Shown here: positions 1 to 9,685 of the stretch, in pieces
Layout: the number at the start of each line of letters is the position of its first letter
Numbering within the stretch: the first letter of the stretch is position 1
DNA from: Sphaerotilus montanus
GTDB lineage: Bacteria; Pseudomonadota; Gammaproteobacteria; Burkholderiales; Burkholderiaceae_C
Length of the DNA stretch: 64,000 nt
NCBI RefSeq assembly: GCF_013410775.1
Contig: NZ_JACCFH010000001.1
Coordinates: forward strand, 1,860,001 to 1,924,000
Reading direction: 5' to 3'
Notes under the pieces: model-generated
What the model saw: the letters and a program-made list of their open reading frames with translations, nothing else
Told to the model about the DNA's origin: nothing
The model's database searches: none
Program-made: the position numbers and the translations under genes

Positions 1-1356
1 CTCGTACTCCAGCCGGTGCAGCTTGCTCTCCAGCGCAAGCATGGCCACGAACACCGTGATCATCATCGCCAGCGCCACGCCGTAGCCGTAGAACGACGCA
101 CCGAGCTGCAGCGTCACCAGCGACAGCCCGACGTTGAGCACCAGCAGCAGCGCCGTCAGCCCGAACACGACGCGCCGCCGGTCGAGGTAGAAGAAGATGT
201 TGAGCAGCCCCAGCAGCACCACCTGCAGGCTGGCGGCCACCACGTCGAGGTAGAGCAGTGGCAGGTACAGGTGCGAGATGCCGAGCCAGTCCAGCACGCG
301 CGGTGCGGCCAGGATCACCAGCAGCACCGTGATGCCCTGGATCTTCAGGATCTCGTACAGCCCCTGCCGGATGGTGAACACCATCTCGTCGCGCAGGCGC
401 TGGATGTTGCCCAGCGAGCCGCCCTCGCGCACGGCGTCGTAGAAGCGCTCGTAGTACTCGACGAAGTCGGTCTCGATGCGCACCAGGAACACCGCCATGC
501 CCGGGATGATCGCCAGGTAGGCGAGGAAGGCCGGGATGTCGTAGATGACCGAGGCGCGCAGCGGGCCGATGATGGGCTGGCTGACTTCCGGCGCGGCCCA
601 GAACACCAGCTTGTCGGCCCAGACGCCCAGGTTGTAGAACAGCCCGACCCAGACCAGCGAGGTGAACATCGCGCCGCGCTTCAGGAAGTCGAAGGCGATC
701 AGCCGCTCGGCCGGCAGTGTGCGCAGCACCATCACCAGCATGCCCGCCAGCAGCACGAACTGCCCGACCACGAAGCCCAGCAGCAGGCCTTCCATGCCCA
801 TCCGGCTCAGCAGCAGGGCGCCCGTCACGCTGACGCCGTAGCCCAGGCCGAACAGCGCGACGATGGTCTTGTACTGTTTCATGCCCGACAGGAAGATCGT
901 CGCCAGCCAGATGCCGCTCATCACCACCAGCCCGCTGGCGAAGCTGACACGGTAGAGGTTGGTCTGTCCCGGGAACAGCGTGGCCACCGCCAGCAGCCCG
1001 AGCAGGCCCGCGCCGACGATGACGATCAGCAGCGCGCCGAGGAAGTTGGGCGCGATCATCGCCGCGCGTTTCTCGAACAGCCGATCGGCCACCCAGCGCG
1101 TGAAGGAGAGCTGGATCGGCCCGGTGAGCACCAGCGACAGCATGATCAGGTAGGTCACCGAGACCTGGAACCGGGTGATCTGGGCGTCCGGAACGGTCAG
1201 GAGCTTCTTCGAGAACAGACCGATCACCAGGATGCCCAGGATGGACAGCACCCATGGCCCGGAGCTGATGATGCCCGCGTAGGCGTAGGCCTTGAACAAT
1301 CCGGCGAAGCTGTCGCGCCGCAGGAGCTTTCTCAGCTCGAAACCGATGCCTGCCAC
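1..1356 (-). CDS. pelG: PelG, inner-membrane Pel polysaccharide transporter (3' end cut by window edge)
   Basis: The reverse strand reads MAGIGFELRKLLRRDSFAGL from a GTG at 1356 and stays open to base 1, giving 452 residues. Characterised PelG proteins are about 456 residues, so only a few residues should be missing. The rest is hydrophobic with many predicted membrane segments, as expected for this MOP-superfamily-like multi-pass protein that works with PelD, PelE and PelF to make and export Pel across the inner membrane. The GTG lies inside the end of pelF (25 bp overlap), which suggests translational coupling. Placing it last in the pel cluster is the usual order. The exact C-terminus cannot be seen. 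Confidence 0.93.
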   Translation of the reverse strand, partial: MAGIGFELRKLLRRDSFAGLFKAYAYAGIISSGPWVLSILGILVIGLFSKKLLTVPDAQITRFQVSVTYLIMLSLVLTGPIQLSFTRWVADRLFEKRAAMIAPNFLGALLIVIVGAGLLGLLAVATLFPGQTNLYRVSFASGLVVMSGIWLATIFLSGMKQYKTIVALFGLGYGVSVTGALLLSRMGMEGLLLGFVVGQFVLLAGMLVMVLRTLPAERLIAFDFLKRGAMFTSLVWVGLFYNLGVWADKLVFWAAPEVSQPIIGPLRASVIYDIPAFLAYLAIIPGMAVFLVRIETDFVEYYERFYDAVREGGSLGNIQRLRDEMVFTIRQGLYEILKIQGITVLLVILAAPRVLDWLGISHLYLPLLYLDVVAASLQVVLLGLLNIFFYLDRRRVVFGLTALLLVLNVGLSLVTLQLGASFYGYGVALAMMITVFVAMLALESKLHRLEYE

Positions 1357-2870
1357 GTCAGGGCCCTTTCATAGACGTCCCGGTAACGACCGAGCATGCG
1401 TTCGAGCGAGTAGTAGCGCCGGACCCGCTCCACGCCCGCGTCGCTGGCGCGCTGCCAGGCCGCAGGATCGGACAGCAGTTCGACCGCCGCGCTGGCGAGC
1501 GCCTTCGGATCGGCCAGCCCGACCACGCGGCCGGACGGGCCGAGCGCCCGGTCCTCGTCGTCCAGTCCCTCGATGAGCTGGCGGCAGGAGCCGACGTCGG
1601 TGCTCACCGCCGGCACGCCCGCGGCGAAGCCTTCGAGCAGCACCAGCGGCAGCGCCTCGCTGATCGACGACAGGACCACCAGCCCCACCTTCGGCAGCAG
1701 CTCGGTGAGCTGCTGGAAGCCGAGGAAGCGCACCCGGTCCTGCAGGCCGAGGCTGGCGATCAGCAGCTTGCATTCCTCGGCGTAGGCGGGGTCCTCGTTC
1801 TCGGGACCGGCGATCCAGCCTTCGGCCTCGGGCAGCTGGTTGATGACGCTGCGCAGCGCGCGGATGAAGTTCTTGACGTCCTTGATCGGCACCACGCGCC
1901 CGATCAGGCAGAGCACGGGCGGCACCTGGGCGGGCCGCAGCGCGCGCAGCGGTGCGAAGCGGGCGATGTCGATGCCGTTGGGGATGGTGCTGGTGCGCTC
2001 GCCGGCCGCTCCGTCGGCGACCTGGCGGCGGCGGTTGGCCTCGTAGAGCGCGATGATCTGGTCGCTCGACTCGTAGCAGGCGCGCCCGATGCCCTGGAAG
2101 AAGCGGATCCACAGCTCCCGGAAGTAGCTCAGCTCGGTCAGGTCGCGCTGCAGCACCGAGCGGTTGTCGGCGATCCAGCGTGCGCCGAACAGGTCGATCT
2201 TGCGCTCCTTGGTGTAGATGCCGTGCTCCGAGAGCACCAGCGAGCGGCCGTGCTTGCGCTTGCACATGGCGCCCAGCAGGCCCGCATAGCCGGTCGAGAC
2301 GGTGTGGAAGGCCTTCACCGGGATCAGGTGGTCGGCGATGCGCTTCAACTTCCACAGCGGCGCGTGCATGGTGCGCACGGTCCAGAAGTAGTCGACGAAG
2401 GACGGGTCGGTGCAGCGCTCCTCGTACTGGGCGCACAGGTGGTCCCAGGCCTGGTCGCCGCGCAGGAAGTGCGCCTCGCCGAGCTGGTCGTCGAAGCGGT
2501 CGATCACGGCGCCGAACAGGGCCTGCGGGTCGGTGCCGGCGGGGGTGTTCTCGGGGTCCTGCCAGTGGCGGTGCAGTGCCTTGACGTGGGCGAAGGCGGC
2601 CGGGTCGGTGCGCACCGTGCGCTGGGCGGGACGGTCTTCGGCGTCGAAGAGGTAGTGCGCCTCGACGTGGACCAGATTGGGCGGGAGCTGGTAGCGGATC
2701 GGGCCGTAGTCCTCGGGCCGCGAGCCGAGGAACACCACCGCGAAGGTCAGGTCGGGGAAGCCCGTGATGATCTGGTGCACCCAGCTCGACACACCGCCCG
2801 AGATGTAGGGATAGGTGCCTTCGAGCAGCAGTGCGATGTCGGCCGATTCGGCACGGGGCAATTCAGTCAA
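1332..2870 (-). CDS. pelF: PelF, Pel polysaccharide GT4 glycosyltransferase
   Basis: This encodes 512 residues, matching the roughly 507 of known PelF, the cytosolic glycosyltransferase that polymerises Pel from UDP-sugars. Diagnostic parts are the N-terminal LLLEGTYPYISGGVSSWVHQ segment, the central SEHGIYTKERKIDLF, and the GT-B donor-site motif SEALPLVLLEGFAAGVP with its E-x7-E pair. The frame is open far upstream, but that extension lies over pelE. I chose the TTG at 2870 because AGGAG sits about 8 bases before it and the TTGA overlap with the pelE stop is typical coupling. It acts at the membrane with PelD, PelE and PelG. Confidence 0.95.
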   Translation of the reverse strand: MTELPRAESADIALLLEGTYPYISGGVSSWVHQIITGFPDLTFAVVFLGSRPEDYGPIRYQLPPNLVHVEAHYLFDAEDRPAQRTVRTDPAAFAHVKALHRHWQDPENTPAGTDPQALFGAVIDRFDDQLGEAHFLRGDQAWDHLCAQYEERCTDPSFVDYFWTVRTMHAPLWKLKRIADHLIPVKAFHTVSTGYAGLLGAMCKRKHGRSLVLSEHGIYTKERKIDLFGARWIADNRSVLQRDLTELSYFRELWIRFFQGIGRACYESSDQIIALYEANRRRQVADGAAGERTSTIPNGIDIARFAPLRALRPAQVPPVLCLIGRVVPIKDVKNFIRALRSVINQLPEAEGWIAGPENEDPAYAEECKLLIASLGLQDRVRFLGFQQLTELLPKVGLVVLSSISEALPLVLLEGFAAGVPAVSTDVGSCRQLIEGLDDEDRALGPSGRVVGLADPKALASAAVELLSDPAAWQRASDAGVERVRRYYSLERMLGRYRDVYERALTWQASVSS

Positions 2871-3886
2871 GTCCGCTCTCCTGCGGTTTGCCAGTAGCGC
2901 ACCAGCGCGGCCATGCGCGGGGTCACGGTCAGCGGGTCGATGCGGTGCATCAGGGCCCGCACGCTGCGCCAGTCGCCGCGGCGGTAGGCCATCTCGGCGA
3001 GGTAGGGCAGCACGCGGTTGTCGGGCAGGCCGTCCTCGGTGGCACGGATCAGGTCGTCGCAGGCGCGGTCGATGTCGCCCTGCTCCAGGTGCATGCGCGC
3101 CAGCAGCTGGCGCAGGCCGCCGTTGCCCGGGTCGAGCGCGATGGCGGCCTGCGCGTGTTCGATGGCGCGGGCCAGCGTGTGCTCGCGCACGTCGCCCTGC
3201 ACCAGCGACTGGTAGACCAGCTCGAAGTTCAGCTCCGCCAGATGCCGCAGCACCTCGATGCGGCTGGCGCTGTGGCGGTGCGGCTCGGTGGTGAGCTGCT
3301 CCAGCAGCGCGGCCTGTTCGGAGATGCGGGTGCGCAGCGCCTTTTCCTGCGTGTCGAGCAGGCCGTAGGCGACCAGGCGCAGGTCCTCCACCGGGTCGCT
3401 CAGCAGCTTGCGCAGCAGGTCGCCGGCGATGCGCGCGGGCTTGCTGGCGATGGCGTTGAGGGCGCGGGTGCGCAGCGTGGCGGCGGCGTGCACGTCGGTG
3501 AGCAGCTGCCGGATGCTCAGGCCGCGGAACAGCCGCGGCGGGTCGCGCACCGAGAGCAGGAACTCCGGCGGCGCGGCCAGCCGGAAGTGGGTGTCGCGTT
3601 CGCGCACCGGCAGCATCCGCATCACGACCACCGCCAGCAGCAGCGCCACCAGCCCCAGGAAGGGGATGAAGAACGCCAGGCTGAACAGCAGCGCCAGCAC
3701 CGCCAGCGGCGGCTGGCGCAGCCGCCCGGGCAGCAGCGGCAGCAGTGCCAGGGCCAGCACCGCACAGGCCAGCGCATGCACGGCGAGGTAGGCGCCCAGT
3801 TGCAGGACATCGCGCTCGCCGGTCCACAGCAGCAGTGCTGCGCCGGCCTCCAGCGCCAGTGCGAGCAGGAACTGCAGCGGGTTCAT
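2867..3886 (-). CDS. pelE: PelE, membrane/TPR protein of the Pel synthase complex
   Basis: The protein has 339 residues (known PelE about 330). Two or three hydrophobic segments lie within the first 75 residues (MNPLQFLLALALEAGAALLL and following). A soluble helical part follows with TPR-like repeats, for example the stretch around HAQAAIALDPGNGGLRQLLARM. PelE is established as part of the inner-membrane Pel complex with PelD, PelF and PelG. It is identified mainly by its slot between pelD and pelF and by this architecture, since PelE sequences diverge. The start ATG overlaps the pelD stop (ATGA). Confidence 0.9.
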   Translation of the reverse strand: MNPLQFLLALALEAGAALLLWTGERDVLQLGAYLAVHALACAVLALALLPLLPGRLRQPPLAVLALLFSLAFFIPFLGLVALLLAVVVMRMLPVRERDTHFRLAAPPEFLLSVRDPPRLFRGLSIRQLLTDVHAAATLRTRALNAIASKPARIAGDLLRKLLSDPVEDLRLVAYGLLDTQEKALRTRISEQAALLEQLTTEPHRHSASRIEVLRHLAELNFELVYQSLVQGDVREHTLARAIEHAQAAIALDPGNGGLRQLLARMHLEQGDIDRACDDLIRATEDGLPDNRVLPYLAEMAYRRGDWRSVRALMHRIDPLTVTPRMAALVRYWQTAGERT

Positions 3887-5250
3887 GCGCTGGTGCCTCC
3901 GAGCACGCCCACCAGCGCGGGTGCCAGTGGCGCCTGGCCGAGTGTCATCACGCGGTACTGGATGCCGAGCGTGGCCAGATCGGCCTGGTGCGGCGCCAGC
4001 CCCTGGCGCTCGGCCACGTAGGTGGCCAGGCTGTGCAGATAGCCATCGACCGCGGTGCGGCCGACCAGCGGCATCAGCGTGACCAGCCGTTCGCGGCCGT
4101 CCTCCAGCGCGTAAGGCCAGACGACATCGGGCGAGCGGGCACGGCGCTCGGCCAGCCGGCGCTGGCTGGCGGCGTGTTCGGTGTCCCCGAAGGTCAGCAC
4201 CACCACCTGGCTGGGCAGCTTGAACTCGCAGGCGATGCGGTCAAGCCGACTGGCCTCTTCGGCGAACTCGACCGGGCAGTTCGGCAGGTGGGCGAGCAGG
4301 CCCGGGACCTCGTCGCTGACCAGCGCGGCGTCCGAGAACGACGAGCACAGCACGGCCATCAGCTCCAGCGCCTCGTCGTGCAGCGCGAGGAAGGGCATGC
4401 GGCTCACCACCAGCAGTGCCTGCTCGCGGTGCGTGCCGAGCACCAGCGGTGCGGCGACGAGGTGGCTGGTGGCCGCCTCGTGCACCGGGAAGCCGGCCTG
4501 CACATGGGCCAGGCGGCGCTGGTCGAGCGCGTACTGGACCAGCGGATCGGTCAGCTGCACCGGCACCGGCTGGCCGACGCTGGCCAGCGTCGTGCCGTGG
4601 CCGGCGCCGGGCGTGAGCGTGAGGACCTGGGCGCTCTCGATCTGGCAGTGCACGCCGAGGAAGTCGAGGAAGGCCTTGGCCGCGGCCGGCGCGGCGAGCT
4701 GGCCGGCCAGCGAGCGCGCGCGCATGTCGCCGAGCGCCTGGCGCAGCGTCGAGGGCTGCAGCAGCAGGTCCTGCTCCAGCACGTCGTGCGAGCGCTGGAC
4801 CATGAACAGGCGGTTGGTGACGCGCTCGATGCGGTCTTCGAGGTAGGCGTTGGCCTGCGACAGCCGGCGGATGCGCGAGCGCCACAGGCCGCTGAATTCG
4901 CCGCAGACCATGGTCAGCAGCAGGCCGCCGAGGAAGTAGAGCACCGGGAAGGCCGCGGACGGGTCCGTTCCCTGCAGCAGCCGCCAGGCCACCAGCACCA
5001 TCAGCATCGAACCCAGGCCCGCCAGCACGCCATAGCGCAGCGCGACCAGGATCGGCGCGAACCAGGTCCACGGAATCGGCGCGCGGGTGAACAGCGGATC
5101 GTCGGGCGAGACCCAGCGTCCGATCGCGACGAGGCCCAGCGTCATCACCACCACTTCGAGCGCGGCCCAGCCCAGCTTGGCGCGGGGGGACGCGAGCGCG
5201 TGCAGCCCGTCCCGGGCGGTCGCGTCGGCCGTGAACTTGGAAACCAGCAT
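3883..5250 (-). CDS. pelD: PelD, c-di-GMP receptor of the Pel system
   Basis: The protein is 455 residues, the same length as the Pseudomonas aeruginosa protein. About four membrane helices occupy the first 120 residues, then a coiled linker (around RRLSQANAYLEDRIERVTNR), a GAF-like domain and a degenerate GGDEF domain without a GGDEF active site. The inhibitory-site motif RxxD appears as RSPD at residues 372-375, very close to the R367/D370 pair that binds c-di-GMP in P. aeruginosa PelD. Binding of the second messenger switches on polymer synthesis after translation. The gene overlaps pelE by 4 bp and follows pelC by 15 bp. Confidence 0.95.
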   Translation of the reverse strand: MLVSKFTADATARDGLHALASPRAKLGWAALEVVVMTLGLVAIGRWVSPDDPLFTRAPIPWTWFAPILVALRYGVLAGLGSMLMVLVAWRLLQGTDPSAAFPVLYFLGGLLLTMVCGEFSGLWRSRIRRLSQANAYLEDRIERVTNRLFMVQRSHDVLEQDLLLQPSTLRQALGDMRARSLAGQLAAPAAAKAFLDFLGVHCQIESAQVLTLTPGAGHGTTLASVGQPVPVQLTDPLVQYALDQRRLAHVQAGFPVHEAATSHLVAAPLVLGTHREQALLVVSRMPFLALHDEALELMAVLCSSFSDAALVSDEVPGLLAHLPNCPVEFAEEASRLDRIACEFKLPSQVVVLTFGDTEHAASQRRLAERRARSPDVVWPYALEDGRERLVTLMPLVGRTAVDGYLHSLATYVAERQGLAPHQADLATLGIQYRVMTLGQAPLAPALVGVLGGTSA

Positions 5251-5265
5251 GGCGGACCCCGGATC

Positions 5266-5814
5266 TCAGCGCAGCGAGAGGTCGCCGAGCAGGTCGCGCA
5301 TGAGCTTCTGGCCCACGGCGGACAGGGCTTCGCGGCTCCAGCCGGACCTGGCGCCGGTGGCCGTCCAGACCACGCTGCCCGAGCCGAGGTCGATGACCTG
5401 CAGCACCAGGCCGACGGCCGGCTCGCCGTCCACGCCGACCTTGTAGCGCCACTCGTCCACCGCGCCGGTCACCGCGTAGCGGATGCCCTGCTCGGCGGCC
5501 CAGCGCTGGGCGTCCTGCTGCACCTTGCGGTCGGGCAGGTCGCCCATCAGGTCACCGGCCTGCAGGGCCGGCGGACGCACCAGCGTTTGCAGGCCGCGCT
5601 GGCGCAGCAGCGATTCGAGGATCACCTCGGCGCGCAGGCCGGCCTGCGGCGTCTCGGTGTGGTTGGCGATGGGCAGGATGACCCACTTGGCGCCCGCGTC
5701 GAGCTGGACCGGCGTGCGGGTCTTGTCCATCACGGAGCAGCCGGTGGCGGCGATGGCCAGCAGCAGCAGGGCCAGGCACTTGAAGAGTTTCGGGAGGGGA
5801 GTGAACTGGAGCAT
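5266..5814 (-). CDS. pelC: PelC, outer-membrane-associated lipoprotein of Pel export
   Basis: The protein has 182 residues. A signal peptide (KLFKCLALLLLAIA) ends in the lipobox AATGC, putting the lipidated cysteine at residue 26. The mature part is a small alpha/beta domain as in known PelC (about 172 residues), which forms a dodecameric ring under the PelB channel and helps guide the cationic polymer out. The assignment rests on length, lipobox and position between pelB and pelD. The gap to pelB is 43 bp, the widest in the operon. Confidence 0.92.
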   Translation of the reverse strand: MLQFTPLPKLFKCLALLLLAIAATGCSVMDKTRTPVQLDAGAKWVILPIANHTETPQAGLRAEVILESLLRQRGLQTLVRPPALQAGDLMGDLPDRKVQQDAQRWAAEQGIRYAVTGAVDEWRYKVGVDGEPAVGLVLQVIDLGSGSVVWTATGARSGWSREALSAVGQKLMRDLLGDLSLR

Positions 5815-5857
5815 GGTGGGTTCCTTGGCGGGTTCGCGGGTTCCGGATCAGATCGGG

Positions 5858-8800
5858 TCAGAACGGGAGGACGTAGCGCAGCCCCAGCGCGCGGGCATCG
5901 CTGCCGGTGCCGGACCGCGACGTGCCGAGCTGGAGCAGCAGCAGGTCGCTGCCCAGCAGCCGGCCCGCAACACCGACGGTGGCGCCGTAGCCGGCGCCCA
6001 GCCGGCTGTGGTGGGTCAGGCTCAGGTCGAGGAAGGGGCGCCAGGCGCGGGTGTAGCTGTCCCGTGCGGCCAGGCCGGCGCTCAGGCCCACGCCGTGCAG
6101 CGCGAAGCTGTCGGGCACGAAGAACGCGGCGTCCGGCTGGCTGCCGTCCGGGGTGAGGCGGGCGGTCCAGCCGGGCAGGGCACTGCCGGTGCGGCGGTAG
6201 CGGGTGTAGCTGCCGAAGACGCGCACGCTCAGGTCCGGCGTGGCGCCGCGCAGCACCTGGCCGATTTCCCAGTCCAGCCCGAGCGCCGTGCCCAGGCGCT
6301 CGCCGCTCTGCAGGTCCAGTTGCGCGGCCCGCAGCGTGACGCGCACGGGGGTGGTCTGCGTCAGGCGCAGGTCGGCGCCGAGGCGGGCTTCCTGCTGGCG
6401 GCCCGCGACGGCGAGTGGTGCCGTGTCGGTGGCGCGGGCGTTGAAGCCGAGGTCGGCGCGCAGCGTCAGGCGCGACACCGGCTGCACGCTGGCCGACAGC
6501 GTGCCGGTGGCGAACGAGCGCTCGGCCGATCGCTGGCCCAGCGAGGCTTCCATCTGCAGCGCGCGGTCCGGCTGGAACTGCAGCAGCGCCGACAGCGCCC
6601 GGTCCTGCGCGGCGATGAGGCCGAGTTCGGGCGTGCCGGTGCTGCGCGAGAGGCCGGCCCGCTGGCTGGACTGCTCCGCATCGACGCGCAGCCGCATCGT
6701 CTCCGACAGCGGCAGCCAGAGGGCCAGCGACTGGCGGTTGGCGTGCACCGCGTCGCGGCCCAGGTCCAGCCCGTACTCGACCCGGCGCGACTGGCGCCAC
6801 GCGGTGTCGGTGTAGGTCTCGTGCTGGCCATCGTCGTCGCGCAGCTGCAGCTGGGCGATGCGCAGGGCCTGGGCGCGGGCCGTGTGGCCGAGCGCCTGCA
6901 GGGCCTCGATGCGCAGGCCCTGCGGCAGGCGGTCGGCGTCCGGGTGGTCAAGCAGCGCGCTGATGTGCGCGAGGTGGCCGTCGTTCAGGGCCAGCATCAT
7001 CTCGGCCCAGTCCGGCCGGGCGAGGGTGGTGCCGTAGCGGCGCCACAGCCACAGGCGCGCCTGGTCGTGCTGCTCGGTCGAGAGCATCCAGCCCAGCACC
7101 AGTTCCAGCGCCGCGGCGCGGTTGGCCGGGGACACGGCCGTGTCGGCCAGCAGGCCGTCCGGGCCGGTGAGCGTGGTGATGGCGCGCAGCTGGCCATCGC
7201 CCTGCGTGGTGGCCAGCTGCAGGCGGGCGAGCTGCAGTTGCAGCGACTGGACGAGATCCGGCGGCGCCGCCGCACGCAGCGCCGGATCCAGCAGGCGCTG
7301 GCGGGTCAGCACCAGGGCCTGTCGGCGCACCTGTTCGGCCGACCGGACCTTGCCGGCCGCTTCCAGCACGTCGGCATAGCCGGTCAGCCACAGCGGGTCG
7401 TTCGGGTGCAGCGGCACCTGGCGACGCCAGAACGGCAGCGCCTGGTTCGGCTGTTCGAGCACCAGGTAGCCGGCCGCGTAGGCCGGGTCGTAGGCCGGAT
7501 TGGCGATGGCCTGTTCGCGCCAGGTCGACAGCATGCGCTGCAGCTCGCCCTGGGCCCCGGCATCGATCAGCATGAAGAGGTAGGCGATGCGGGTGTCGAT
7601 GTGGTCGGGCGAGGCCTCCAGCGCGCGGCGCATGTCCGCCAGTGCGGCAGGCATCTCGTGGCGGGCCTGGTGCCACTGCGCGCGCAGCACCCAGAAATAC
7701 CCGTCCGAGGCCATCGCCTGCTCGGCCGCGGCGTCGAGGCGGCCGAACAGGCGCTCCATCGCCGGCAGGTCGCGTGCGCTCCACCAGAGGTCGAGCGCGG
7801 CGGTCAGGTAGGCGGGCTGCTGCAGCTGCACCCAGGCCTTTTCGGCGAACCGGGCAGCGTCCTGCGGATGGCGGGTGCGCAGCAGCTGCAGCAGGCGGTC
7901 GGCCTCGATCGGGTCGAGTTCGCCCTGGCGGGTGGTGATCGTCAGGGCCTGCAGCGCCTGTGATTCGATCTGCAGCGTCCAGGCCAGGTTGGCCAGCAGG
8001 CGCCAGTAGTCGAGGTCGGTCTCCGCGGCCTTGCCGGCCAGCGGCACCAGCGCTTCGTAGGCCATGGCGTGTTCGCCGCGCACGCCGTGCATCCGCGCCA
8101 GCCGCATCGCGCGGGGCACGGTGGCCCCGTCGCGCTGGATCAGCAGGCGCAGCGCGTCGATGGCGGCCGGCAGGTCGCCCATGCGCTCGGCCAGACCGGC
8201 CCGGGTGTCCAGCAGTCGGCGGTCGGGCTGGCGGAGGTCGCTGTCGAGCAGCCACTGCATGCCTTCTTCCGGGCGGCCCAGGCGTTCGGTCAGTGCCACG
8301 ATGCCGAGCGTCTCCTCGATCGTCAGCTTGCGCATCGTGCCGACCTGGATCCAGGTCGACAGCATGACCTCGTCGTCGTTGAGGCTGGGCGCCAGGCGCA
8401 GCACCGCCTGCAGCGCCCGGTTCAGGATGGTGCGGTCACCCCCCGGTCCGGCCGTGAGCGTGGCCAGGCTGCGCCAGTGCTCCAGCGCCTCCTCGGGCTT
8501 GCCGACCCACTCGCTGACCTGCGCCAGCCGCTCGCGCCAGGCGATGTTGGCCGGCGCCTGCCGGACGGCGGAGGCCGCGACGCGCCAGGCGTCCGACTGG
8601 TTGCGGTTGGCCAGGAAGGTCTGGAAGGCGAGCAGGTAGGCGCCATCGTCGAAGGGCAGCCGCGGGTCGCCCGCAGCGGGCGCACCGGCGGCGGAGGCGG
8701 CCGGACTGGCGGCCTGCGGCACGGGCTCCGCGGCCTGTGCGGGCGATACCAGCAGATCGACCACGCGGGCGAGCCAGCGCAGCGGCGCGGCCGGGGGCCG

Positions 8801-9685
8801 CGCGCTCATCTGCAGCAGGCGTCTGGCGTAGCCCTGGGCCTCGGCCGGGCGGTTGGCGGCCAGCGAGAGGCGGGTCAGGTAGTCCAGCAGCGCGCGGTCA
8901 TTGCCGACAAGCTCGGCGTGGTTCTCGGCGACGGCGAGTGCCTTGTCCAGCAGGTTGCCCGACTGCAGGATGCGCATCGCCTCGCGCAGGTGCATCCGCT
9001 GGCGTTCCAGCGTCGGGCTGATCGGCAGTGCGCGCAGGTGCAGCGTGGCCGCACCGGTGTAGTCCTGGGCCCAGAGGGCGGTGCGGACCGCTTCCTCGAA
9101 CCACGGGGCCCGGTCGCCCTCGCTGTCGAAGCGGATCAGGGCGTGGAAACGCTGGGCCAGGCCGAGCTGCTCCAGCGCGGTGGCCTTGCGGGCGAATTCC
9201 AGCAATTGCGGCGTGGTCCAGTCCATCGACAGGCGGGCCTGGAGTGCCTCGATCAGCTGCGTGCGCAGGGCGAGCGCCTCCGGGCTGTCGGGGCGGGCGG
9301 CGTTGGCGCGCTGCTCCAGCAGGCGGTAGGTCAGGCGGTACAGGCGCTGGCGGGTGTCCTCGCTGGCGAGGGCCTTGCGCAGCATCGGCTGCAGCGTGGC
9401 CTCGGTGCGGTCGGTCTGGCCGAGCGCGAAATGGCGTTCGGCCAGCAGGATGCGCAGCTCGTCGTTGTCCGGCTCGCTCGACAGCAGGTTGGCGAGGTAG
9501 CTGACGCTGAGTTCGTCGTTGCGCGGCTCGGCCCGCAGGCGCTCGATCAGCTGCTGGCGCGGGTAGAGCATGGCGAGCAGCACCAGCACCATCGCGGCCA
9601 CCACGAGCAGGCCGCCCGTGGACAGGATGCGTGCGCGCAGTCCCGTCGCGTCAGGGGCAACCAATCGTGAGCGTTTCTGTTCCAT
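5858..9685 (-). CDS. pelB: PelB, TPR scaffold and outer-membrane beta-barrel porin
   Basis: This 1275-residue protein has one N-terminal membrane anchor (LSTGGLLVVAAMVLVLLAML), a long periplasmic superhelix of TPR repeats, and a C-terminal region of about 350 residues of alternating polar/nonpolar strands. It ends in LGLRYVLPF, the terminal aromatic typical of outer-membrane barrels. PelB forms the Pel exit channel, and its TPRs recruit PelA. It is slightly longer than P. aeruginosa PelB (about 1190). Its start lies inside the end of pelA (35 bp overlap). A low-complexity Ala/Pro stretch near residues 320-345 looks like a linker between TPR blocks. Confidence 0.95.
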   Translation of the reverse strand: MEQKRSRLVAPDATGLRARILSTGGLLVVAAMVLVLLAMLYPRQQLIERLRAEPRNDELSVSYLANLLSSEPDNDELRILLAERHFALGQTDRTEATLQPMLRKALASEDTRQRLYRLTYRLLEQRANAARPDSPEALALRTQLIEALQARLSMDWTTPQLLEFARKATALEQLGLAQRFHALIRFDSEGDRAPWFEEAVRTALWAQDYTGAATLHLRALPISPTLERQRMHLREAMRILQSGNLLDKALAVAENHAELVGNDRALLDYLTRLSLAANRPAEAQGYARRLLQMSARPPAAPLRWLARVVDLLVSPAQAAEPVPQAASPAASAAGAPAAGDPRLPFDDGAYLLAFQTFLANRNQSDAWRVAASAVRQAPANIAWRERLAQVSEWVGKPEEALEHWRSLATLTAGPGGDRTILNRALQAVLRLAPSLNDDEVMLSTWIQVGTMRKLTIEETLGIVALTERLGRPEEGMQWLLDSDLRQPDRRLLDTRAGLAERMGDLPAAIDALRLLIQRDGATVPRAMRLARMHGVRGEHAMAYEALVPLAGKAAETDLDYWRLLANLAWTLQIESQALQALTITTRQGELDPIEADRLLQLLRTRHPQDAARFAEKAWVQLQQPAYLTAALDLWWSARDLPAMERLFGRLDAAAEQAMASDGYFWVLRAQWHQARHEMPAALADMRRALEASPDHIDTRIAYLFMLIDAGAQGELQRMLSTWREQAIANPAYDPAYAAGYLVLEQPNQALPFWRRQVPLHPNDPLWLTGYADVLEAAGKVRSAEQVRRQALVLTRQRLLDPALRAAAPPDLVQSLQLQLARLQLATTQGDGQLRAITTLTGPDGLLADTAVSPANRAAALELVLGWMLSTEQHDQARLWLWRRYGTTLARPDWAEMMLALNDGHLAHISALLDHPDADRLPQGLRIEALQALGHTARAQALRIAQLQLRDDDGQHETYTDTAWRQSRRVEYGLDLGRDAVHANRQSLALWLPLSETMRLRVDAEQSSQRAGLSRSTGTPELGLIAAQDRALSALLQFQPDRALQMEASLGQRSAERSFATGTLSASVQPVSRLTLRADLGFNARATDTAPLAVAGRQQEARLGADLRLTQTTPVRVTLRAAQLDLQSGERLGTALGLDWEIGQVLRGATPDLSVRVFGSYTRYRRTGSALPGWTARLTPDGSQPDAAFFVPDSFALHGVGLSAGLAARDSYTRAWRPFLDLSLTHHSRLGAGYGATVGVAGRLLGSDLLLLQLGTSRSGTGSDARALGLRYVLPF

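Noticed and set aside
1332-3827. PelF extended to 831 residues
   Set aside because: The upstream 318 codons lie over pelE and are Ala/Arg-rich noise. The TTG at 2870 with AGGAG gives the normal PelF length.
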